Source: Gillisia lutea (GTDB lineage: Bacteria > Bacteroidota > Bacteroidia > Flavobacteriales > Flavobacteriaceae). From it: a stretch of DNA of 64,000 nt. A program made the translations under genes and the position numbers. The first letter of the stretch is position 1. The number at the start of each line of letters is the position of its first letter. This document shows positions 28,329 to 34,917 of the stretch, in pieces. Location of the stretch: the NCBI RefSeq assembly GCF_021568705.1, contig NZ_JAKGTH010000010.1:124001-188000 (forward strand), in the 5' to 3' direction. Below the pieces are notes generated by a model, which was given only the letters and a program-made list of their open reading frames with translations, did no database searches and was not told the origin of the DNA.

Positions 28329-29681
28329 ATGGAACACAACGAAATTGCAGTAGGGCTTGATATAGGAACCACGAAGATCGTGGCTATGATTGGGCGAAAG
28401 AATGAATACGGGAAAATGGAGATTATCGGAATAGGTAAATCCAAAAGTCTTGGTGTTCATCGTGGTGTTGTGAATAATATTACACAAACAATTCAATCCA
28501 TCCAACAGGCAATTCAAGAGGCTGAAGCCGATTCCGGCTTGAAGATTCAAGATGTTGTGGTGGGAATTGCAGGGCAACATATTAGAAGTTTACAGCATAG
28601 TGATTATATCACCAGACCTAACCCAGATGAAGTAATAGATGCAGATGATATCTATACCCTTTGCAACCAAGTTCATAAATTGGTAATGCTTCCTGGAGAG
28701 GAAATCATTCATGTATTACCTCAGGAATTCAAAGTTGATGGGCAGGCGGAGATAAAAGAACCTATTGGAATGTACGGTGGACGTTTGGAGGCAAATTTCC
28801 ATGTTGTGGTAGGACAGGTTTCTTCTATCAGAAACATAGGGCGATGTGTTAAAAGCGCAGGTTTAGAACTTTCAGCAGTGACTTTGGAGCCTTTAGCTTC
28901 GGCGAATGCGGTGCTAAGTCAGGAAGAAAAAGAGGCGGGAGTAGCACTTATCGATATAGGGGGTGGTACCACAGATCTTGCAATCTTCAAAGATGGTATT
29001 ATTCGTCATACGGCTGTAATTCCTTTTGGAGGAAACGTGATTACTGAAGATATTAAAGAAGGTTGTTCTATTATTGAAAAGCAGGCAGAGTTGTTGAAGA
29101 TAAAATTCGGATCGGCTTGGCCTGGAGAAAATAAAGATAACGAGATCGTTTCTATTCCCGGACTTCGTGGAAGAGAGCCAAAAGAGATCACCTTAAAGAA
29201 TCTTTCAAAAATAATCCACGCCAGAGTAGTGGAGATTATTGAACAGGTTTATTTGGAGATCAAGAATTACGGTCACGAGGAACAAAAGAAAAAATTGATC
29301 GCCGGGATGGTAATAACCGGAGGAGGAGCTCAGTTGAAACATTTAAAGCAACTGGCCGAATATATTACCGGAATGGATACCAGAATTGGATATCCTAACG
29401 AGCATTTAGCCGGCAATAGCGATGCTGAAACTACCAGTCCGTTATATGCAACAGCGGTAGGGTTAGTGTTAAACAGCTTAGAGCAAAAGAATGCACGTTT
29501 CCAGGAGCAGGTAACTTTAATTCAGCCTGAAAAGGTAGAGAATGAAAGTGAGGAGCAAACTAATGAGGAGGAAAATGATGTGGAAGAGACCTTACAGGAA
29601 GGTATGAGAAAATCTCCCAAAAAGAGCATATTCGATAAGTGGGCAGAGAAGTTTAAAGATTTTTTAGATAACGCAGAGTAA
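28329..29681 (+). CDS. ftsA: Cell division protein FtsA
   Basis: An actin-like ATPase that tethers FtsZ filaments to the membrane, 450 residues. AVGLDIGTTKIVAMIGRKNE is the phosphate-1 motif. The 1C domain includes GIAGQHI, ALIDIGGGTTDLAIFKDG is phosphate-2, and IAGMVITGGGAQLKHL is the adenosine motif. A glutamate-rich linker (about 402-425) precedes the final amphipathic segment KSIFDKWAEKFKDFLDNAE, the membrane anchor. Confidence 0.97.
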   Translation: MEHNEIAVGLDIGTTKIVAMIGRKNEYGKMEIIGIGKSKSLGVHRGVVNNITQTIQSIQQAIQEAEADSGLKIQDVVVGIAGQHIRSLQHSDYITRPNPDEVIDADDIYTLCNQVHKLVMLPGEEIIHVLPQEFKVDGQAEIKEPIGMYGGRLEANFHVVVGQVSSIRNIGRCVKSAGLELSAVTLEPLASANAVLSQEEKEAGVALIDIGGGTTDLAIFKDGIIRHTAVIPFGGNVITEDIKEGCSIIEKQAELLKIKFGSAWPGENKDNEIVSIPGLRGREPKEITLKNLSKIIHARVVEIIEQVYLEIKNYGHEEQKKKLIAGMVITGGGAQLKHLKQLAEYITGMDTRIGYPNEHLAGNSDAETTSPLYATAVGLVLNSLEQKNARFQEQVTLIQPEKVENESEEQTNEEENDVEETLQEGMRKSPKKSIFDKWAEKFKDFLDNAE

Positions 29682-29709
29682 AATATATAGAACCAGTAAA
29701 TCAGGATTT

Positions 29710-31689
29710 ATGAGCAGTACAGAATTCGAAAATATCTCATTCGATTTACCTAAAAACCAATCAAATGTCATTAAGGTGATTGGTGTAGGTGGAGGTGGTA
29801 GCAACGCTATTAATCACATGTATCAACAAGGAATAAAGGGAGTGGACTTTGTTATTTGCAATACCGACTCGCAAGCCTTGGAAAACAGCACGGTTCCCAA
29901 TAAAATTCAGTTAGGGGTTAGCCTTACAGAAGGATTGGGAGCAGGAGCAAATCCAGAAGTGGGTGAGCAGGCTGCTGTAGAGAGTTTTGAGGAGATCAAA
30001 CGAATGCTGGATACCAATACAAAAATGGTATTTATCACTGCCGGAATGGGTGGTGGTACAGGTACTGGTGCTGCGCCAATTATTGCCAAGCAAGCCAAGG
30101 AGATGGATATACTTACCGTAGGTATAGTAACAATCCCTTTTCAGTTTGAAGGTAAGATGAGAAATGAGCAGGCACAACGGGGGGTTGAAAAACTTCGAAG
30201 CCATGTAGATTCTTTGATCGTTATAAATAATAATAAACTGCGTGAAGTTTATGGAAACCTTGGTTTTAAGGCTGGTTTCTCAAAAGCTGATGAGGTCTTG
30301 GCTACAGCATCTAGAGGTATAGCCGAGGTGATTACACATCACTACACACAAAACATCGATTTACGTGATGCGAAAACAGTTTTAAGTAATAGCGGAACGG
30401 CTATAATGGGATCGGCTTCTGCGTCTGGTGCCAGTCGTGCAAGTGATGCTATTATGAAGGCTTTGGATTCCCCTTTACTTAATGACAATAAAATTAAAGG
30501 AGCTAAGAACGTATTACTGCTAATCGTTTCTGGTTCAGAAGAAATTACTATTGATGAAATAGGTGAAATTAACGATCATATCCAATCAGAAGCTGGACAT
30601 AGTGCCAACATCATTATGGGGGTTGGTGAAGATGAGAGCTTAGATGATGCTATTGCTGTAACTATTATTGCTACAGGTTTTAATGTAGAGCAACAAAACG
30701 AGATTGTTAATACCGAAACCAAGAAGATCATCCACACACTGGAAGATGAGCAAAGAGCGGTACATAATTTTTCATCTAATAAATACCAGGCTGCAAATTC
30801 ACCTTTAGACGAAAAGAAAGTTGAAGAACCGAAAATAGTACATAGTCTTGATGAGGAAGAGCCTGCGGTAGCTCCTAAACCAAAATCAGATTATAATTTA
30901 AGCACTCCTCCCAGTGCCAGAAATATGGAAGTGATTTACGAAGAAGTAAATTATATGGAAGAGGATTTCATTATCACAGATGCTTCTGATGATGTTCGCG
31001 GAATTGAGGTGGAGGAACCTAAGGAAGTAGATTCTGAAGGTGAAGATCAATTTATGTTCACTTTTGATTTTCCTATTAACAAAAAAGAAGAAGATAAGCC
31101 AAGAGCTTCACATAAAGAAGAGGTGAGTTCCAAACCTGTTTCTAAAAAGGAGGAAGCTCAGCCAAAAAGGATAGTTCATAATTTCAATGAGGCAACCATG
31201 GATATGGAAGTGAATGAACCAATTGAGATTATTCCTGTTACTGAAAGTTCTAATACTGGAATTAAGCGTTATAGCTTAGACGATTATATGGAAGTAGAGC
31301 AAATGCTTAAAAAATCGAAGCCTGCTCCGGCAAAAGCGAAGGAAGAAGAGGAAATTGTTTTTGAAAAGAAAACCATAGCCCCACAAGAGCCTTCTGCTCC
31401 TTCAACTGATGAAGATATGGATCCTTTCAACAATCCAATTTCTGATGGACTAATAGAGCGTGCGGCTGAGAGAAGAGCCAAGATGAAAGAGTTTAATTAT
31501 AAATTTAGAAGTAACGCTTCTCAAATAGATGAAATTGAAAAACAGCCAGCCTACAAACGTGCGGGAATAGATCTTGATAATTCTAAGGCCGGGGAGGAAA
31601 AACTCTCTAGAACTACTTTGGGTAGCGGAGACAACGAAGAACTTAAATTTAGAAGTAATAATTCATATTTACATGATAATGTAGATTAA
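29710..31689 (+). CDS. ftsZ: Cell division protein FtsZ with long C-terminal linker
   Basis: The tubulin-like GTPase of the division ring. The globular core (about 15-330) has KVIGVGGGGSNAINHM and the tubulin signature GGGTGTGAAP (about 114-123). The protein is 659 residues, far longer than the about 380 of E. coli. The extra is a charged, Lys/Glu/Pro-rich linker from about 340 to 590 and a conserved-looking tail (AYKRAGIDL to NNSYLHDNVD). Elongated tails are normal in Bacteroidota; partners of this tail are unknown. It ends the dcw cluster before a strong terminator. Confidence 0.97.
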   Translation: MSSTEFENISFDLPKNQSNVIKVIGVGGGGSNAINHMYQQGIKGVDFVICNTDSQALENSTVPNKIQLGVSLTEGLGAGANPEVGEQAAVESFEEIKRMLDTNTKMVFITAGMGGGTGTGAAPIIAKQAKEMDILTVGIVTIPFQFEGKMRNEQAQRGVEKLRSHVDSLIVINNNKLREVYGNLGFKAGFSKADEVLATASRGIAEVITHHYTQNIDLRDAKTVLSNSGTAIMGSASASGASRASDAIMKALDSPLLNDNKIKGAKNVLLLIVSGSEEITIDEIGEINDHIQSEAGHSANIIMGVGEDESLDDAIAVTIIATGFNVEQQNEIVNTETKKIIHTLEDEQRAVHNFSSNKYQAANSPLDEKKVEEPKIVHSLDEEEPAVAPKPKSDYNLSTPPSARNMEVIYEEVNYMEEDFIITDASDDVRGIEVEEPKEVDSEGEDQFMFTFDFPINKKEEDKPRASHKEEVSSKPVSKKEEAQPKRIVHNFNEATMDMEVNEPIEIIPVTESSNTGIKRYSLDDYMEVEQMLKKSKPAPAKAKEEEEIVFEKKTIAPQEPSAPSTDEDMDPFNNPISDGLIERAAERRAKMKEFNYKFRSNASQIDEIEKQPAYKRAGIDLDNSKAGEEKLSRTTLGSGDNEELKFRSNNSYLHDNVD

Positions 31690-31710
31690 TTGTATTTCTA
31701 CACCCTTTAT

Positions 31711-31747
31711 AAACCCGAAATTCATTGCAGAATTTCGGGTTTTATTT
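31711..31747 (+). terminator. Terminator of the dcw cluster after ftsZ
   Basis: A 13-bp perfect stem aaacccgaaattc/gaatttcgggttt with a 6-nt loop (attgca) is followed by T-rich sequence. Confidence 0.92.
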
Positions 31748-31755
31748 TATATTCG
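31748..31755 (+). promoter_or_regulatory. Probable promoter -7 element of yqeY
   Basis: TATATTCG differs from TANNTTTG in one base and lies 22 nt before the ATG at 31778, directly after the ftsZ terminator. Confidence 0.4.
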
Positions 31756-31777
31756 CACACCTTAAAAATTAAAGATC

Positions 31778-32230
31778 ATGAGTTTACAAGAGCAGGTGAT
31801 GACAGAGATGAAAGCTGCAATGCGAGCGAAAGATGCTACGAAATTGGAAGCTTTAAGAGCTATAAAAAGCGGTATTTTATTAGCTGCTACCGAAAACTCT
31901 TCAAAAGAAGATCTTAGCCAGGAAGAAGAATTAAAGTTGCTTCAAAAGCTAGTGAAACAACGTAAAGATAGTGCTGCCATCTATGTAGAGCAGGGGCGCG
32001 AAGATCTTGCTCAACCTGAATTAGATCAAGCCGCAGTTATAGAGCAGTTCTTACCTGCCCAGTTAAGTGAGGAAGAGGTAGAGAAGGTAGTAGAGGGGAT
32101 AATCGCTCAATCTGGTGCTGAAGGTATGAAAGATATGGGGAAAGTAATGGGCTTAGCCTCTGCAGAGTTAGCAGGAAAAGCTGATGGTAAGACTATCTCA
32201 ATGCTTGTAAAGAAAAAATTAAGTAACTAG
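31778..32230 (+). CDS. GatB/YqeY domain protein
   Basis: A 150-residue soluble protein matching YqeY, a stand-alone relative of the tail domain of the GatB amidotransferase subunit. MSLQEQVMTEMKAAMRAKD is the usual start, QRKDSAAIYVEQGREDLA the central motif, and GAEGMKDMGKVMGLASAELA the tail. It probably binds tRNA or acts near tRNA-dependent amidation; the exact role is not established. It often follows ftsZ in Flavobacteriaceae by my recollection. Confidence 0.92.
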   Translation: MSLQEQVMTEMKAAMRAKDATKLEALRAIKSGILLAATENSSKEDLSQEEELKLLQKLVKQRKDSAAIYVEQGREDLAQPELDQAAVIEQFLPAQLSEEEVEKVVEGIIAQSGAEGMKDMGKVMGLASAELAGKADGKTISMLVKKKLSN

Positions 32231-32263
32231 GTTACTACTTGCTTGTTAGAGCACAATATTAAT

Positions 32264-32337
32264 GGCTCCGTGGCGCAACTGAATAGCGCATCAGATTTCG
32301 GCTCTGAGGGTTGCAGGTTTGAATCCTGCCGGGGTCA
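32264..32337 (+). tRNA. tRNA-Arg (anticodon TCG)
   Basis: A 74-nt cloverleaf with acceptor ggctccg/cggggtc (two G-U pairs), D arm gcgc/gcgc, and anticodon stem tcaga/tctga around loop tttcggc. This gives TCG, reading CGA-type Arg codons. The T arm is gcaggtttgaatcctgc. CCA is not encoded. Confidence 0.95.
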
Positions 32338-32380
32338 CAAATAAACCCGTGAATCGCACATAAAGCGTTCTAAGGTTGGT

Positions 32381-32414
32381 GTATGAGCCATATCCAACAG
32401 GGTATGGCTTATAT
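32381..32414 (+). repeat. 15-bp inverted repeat after tRNA-Arg
   Basis: Arms at 32381-32395 and 32400-32414 pair along 15 positions with a few G-U pairs, around an AACA loop. No T-run follows, so it is not a typical terminator. An alternative pairing gttgg (32375-32379) with ccaac (32394-32398) competes with it. It lies between the tRNA and a convergent gene. Confidence 0.6.
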
Positions 32415-32457
32415 GCTTTATTAGTCTTTCATTATTTATACCTCCTTCTGAATAAAA

Positions 32458-33168
32458 TTATTCCCTTACACTCCATATTTCATTAATAGGATCTCCCTTA
32501 CTAGACAATCCTGTGTGATGCCATTTGCCATCAATTAGACTATAGTTAAATTTTAAGCTAAGCCCAACTTTGGAATCATCCCGGGAAAAGAATTCGATAT
32601 TCTCTGTATATTCACCATTTATGGTAGTGTAGGTGCCTCCACCTGTTCCCATAAATTGCTTTGTTTCGGTGTTGTAAGCTATCCATTGAAATCGAGTTCC
32701 AGATAAAATTTTCATCGTTTTTCTCGGCCCACTTGTTTCTCGCAGTTGAGTTTTACCTTCTATTGTTCTACCAGACATTAACCAGGCGCCTTGTAATTTC
32801 CCTGGTTCACCATTATCTATTCTTATGAATTTCATGTTTTTATCAACCATTTCAAATATATCATCAGTAATAATCACTTTAAAACTTCCCTCAGTGCCAA
32901 CAAGTTCAGAATTCTCTGTGTGAAATTCTACTTTTTGTGTTATCACATCTCCATCCAAGGACCACGTACCTCCAACGGAACGAATAAATTTTCCAGTATT
33001 TGCATTATATGTTGTTAACACTTGATAACCATCCGCATAAATAATCACCTTTCTTAATTTTTCTCCATTTTCAGAAGTTACATAGTTTTCCCAGGCACCA
33101 ATAACATTTTGGGCATTAATTCCAATCGATATTAAAGTACAAATAAGCACTACAACTGTTTTTTTCAT
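32458..33168 (-). CDS. Secreted protein with two lipocalin-like repeats (DUF4488-like)
   Basis: A 236-residue protein with signal peptide MKKTVVVLICTLISIGINAQ. Two similar modules follow, about 22-115 and 124-230. Each starts with a G-A-W segment (IGAWENY; LQGAWLMSG), then an aromatic strand (YADGYQVLTTYNANTGKF; SGTRFQWIAYNTETKQF) and a GGT strand (GGTWSLDGD; GGGTYTTINGEY). The pattern resembles DUF4488/lipocalin-like small barrels in Bacteroidota. Function unknown, periplasmic or secreted. It lies 79 nt after the porin gene on the same strand and may be co-transcribed. Confidence 0.75.
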   Translation of the reverse strand: MKKTVVVLICTLISIGINAQNVIGAWENYVTSENGEKLRKVIIYADGYQVLTTYNANTGKFIRSVGGTWSLDGDVITQKVEFHTENSELVGTEGSFKVIITDDIFEMVDKNMKFIRIDNGEPGKLQGAWLMSGRTIEGKTQLRETSGPRKTMKILSGTRFQWIAYNTETKQFMGTGGGTYTTINGEYTENIEFFSRDDSKVGLSLKFNYSLIDGKWHHTGLSSKGDPINEIWSVRE

Positions 33169-33246
33169 ATGTATAGATTTTATAAATTCTATTTAATTCT
33201 TAATCCCTTTAAATATTCAGCCCTTAAGTTTAATGGCGATGTAATC

Positions 33247-34401
33247 TTACAATAACAATAGGGGAGCGATAAAGCCAACTCTTACTTCATTTTTATTATA
33301 GTTGGACGCATCCAGTTTTTCTATGGTGTAACTGGAATGTTCGAAATATCTGCCAATATAAGCTATGTAAAATCTTACATCAATATTCTTAAATGGGGTG
33401 TAATAAACGCTTGGGATCATTCCATAGCTTGTTCTCATATGATTTCGGTTGCTTTTCACGTCATCATAGGCGCTACTGGTCATGAGGGTTAATAAACCTT
33501 TAAATTTTGGGCTGAATTGATATTCTGCTCTTAACCAATTTTCGATATACATCACATCCTCTGCAACCTGCCCGTTAGCCAAAATATTAGTGATAATACC
33601 CTTGGTATCTACCTGTTCAAAACTATAATTAAAATCATACATTACAGTTAGATTATGGTTTTGGTATTTGTGGCCTAAAGTAAAAAAAGAGGTGCCTTTA
33701 CTTTTTACTTGATTGGAATAACTCATGCTATAAATGGTTTGGAATTTTCCATCAAAAAAGCTTCCGCGCCAGTTTCCCACAACTGCCACCGGCCAGGTAG
33801 GTTCCTGGATATCTTGTGCAACTATATCGCCGTAAAGGTCATCATAGTGCATTGTTCGGGAGTTTAAAACCTGAAACCCAAATTTGTGATTTTCTAAGGC
33901 TTGATAAGTAATTCCTGCCCCGGTAACATAGGCTAGGGCATTGCTTTGAATGTCATTGTATTCCAGAACATCCATGGCACTAAACTCATATTCAAAACCA
34001 CCATAAAACGCACTCATTTTCCCCATTAATAGATTAAGGGCAGGACTGGCTTTAACGTCTATATAGGCCAATTCGATATTGCTTCCCAGTTGATCCAGGG
34101 TTTGTACATCGCTCCCTTTATTAAAGCGGTTTCTAAAATGAAAGTTGACCTTCTCATGTAATTTTCCGGAAATTCCCAGGGCTGTATGGCCATTTTGAAA
34201 TTGCATCCCATTGTAATAGTGGTCACCACCCCTAAAGGTATATGCCTGAAACTCCATGCGCATATCGAACGTGATATTAATATTTTTTAAGAGCTTCCCC
34301 TTTTCAATCGAGATAATAGGTTCAGTCAGACTGTCGTTTTTCTGTGAGAATCCCACTATAGGGATTAATACAAGTATGGTAAATAAAAATGACTTGATCA
34401 T
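33247..34401 (-). CDS. Outer-membrane porin (phosphate-selective porin O/P-like)
   Basis: A 384-residue protein with signal peptide MIKSFLFTILVLIPIVGFSQ and a beta-barrel-like pattern throughout. NITFDMRMEFQAYTF and KVNFHFRNRFNKG near the front, then IELAYIDVKASPALNLLMGK and GGFEYEF, resemble the OprO/P porin family of Bacteroidota. The solute is unknown. It is divergent from the TonB-receptor operon across a 516-nt gap, which may mean shared control, but no shared operator could be proven. Confidence 0.75.
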   Translation of the reverse strand: MIKSFLFTILVLIPIVGFSQKNDSLTEPIISIEKGKLLKNINITFDMRMEFQAYTFRGGDHYYNGMQFQNGHTALGISGKLHEKVNFHFRNRFNKGSDVQTLDQLGSNIELAYIDVKASPALNLLMGKMSAFYGGFEYEFSAMDVLEYNDIQSNALAYVTGAGITYQALENHKFGFQVLNSRTMHYDDLYGDIVAQDIQEPTWPVAVVGNWRGSFFDGKFQTIYSMSYSNQVKSKGTSFFTLGHKYQNHNLTVMYDFNYSFEQVDTKGIITNILANGQVAEDVMYIENWLRAEYQFSPKFKGLLTLMTSSAYDDVKSNRNHMRTSYGMIPSVYYTPFKNIDVRFYIAYIGRYFEHSSYTIEKLDASNYNKNEVRVGFIAPLLLL

Positions 34402-34872
34402 AAATTGATAGAAATTTGCAATTTAATTTTAGCTGGATAGTGGCCAGAAGCATCATCAATCCGAGCCTTAAGTTCAGTAAGAAAACTATATTCTAGAAGT
34501 CTATTTAGAAATTTACTGAAAATTAATTGGAATGAGAGCATAGACCAATAATAAAGAACTGTAAATTTTAGCAGGTCTCATTATATGCTTGAAAAGCTGA
34601 TATTAAATCGAATATGTCAATTTCAGATCTTATACAAATTTAATTAAGTTGACAATCAATTTTTTAATGACATTTTTCATATTTAAAATACGCGCTCTGA
34701 TTTCATTTATCATTATTAAATGGAATTACGCTCCTATTTAGATTATTCCAAACTATTTGCTTATACATTTATTATTATTTATGATTGTTGATTTTTCTTA
34801 AAGAATCGCCTAAGTTGACATCGAGGTTTTACATGAGATTAGAATGAATATATTTAAGTGTATTTATTTAGA

Positions 34873-34887
34873 CTTATTATAAATAAG
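34873..34887 (+). promoter_or_regulatory. Inverted repeat, candidate operator of the TonB-receptor operon
   Basis: cttatt-ata-aataag is a perfect 6-3-6 palindrome ending 4 nt before the -7 element at 34892. Its position between -33 and -7 suits a repressor. I cannot assign it to Fur or a DtxR-type metal regulator from sequence alone. Confidence 0.4.
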
Positions 34888-34891
34888 ATTA

Positions 34892-34899
34892 TATATTTG
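34892..34899 (+). promoter_or_regulatory. Promoter -7 element of the TonB-receptor operon
   Basis: TATATTTG matches TANNTTTG exactly, 18 nt before the ATG at 34918. A degenerate -33 (tttag, 34867-34871) lies 20 nt upstream. Its place inside the longest open frame argues against the upstream start. Confidence 0.65.
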
Positions 34900-34917
34900 C
34901 CCGGAATAAATCTAGGC

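Larger units (their letters stand above)
34402..34917 (+). other. Intergenic region between porin and TonB-receptor operon
   Basis: A very AT-rich 516-nt gap without a convincing gene. On the minus strand TAAATTTG (34635-34642) could serve the porin with a leader of over 200 nt, with low certainty. The right end holds the receptor promoter and an inverted repeat. The frame from 34858 to 34917 is open but lies mostly upstream of the promoter. Confidence 0.6.

Noticed and set aside
31690-31917. 75-codon plus frame between ftsZ and yqeY
   Set aside because: It runs through the ftsZ terminator and into yqeY in another frame.
34873-34887. Assigning the palindrome as a Fur box
   Set aside because: It is too short and too AT-only to distinguish Fur from other regulators without binding data.
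34858-34917. Twenty extra N-terminal codons of the TonB receptor
   Set aside because: They span the -7 element and palindrome and precede an ATG with a clean signal peptide.
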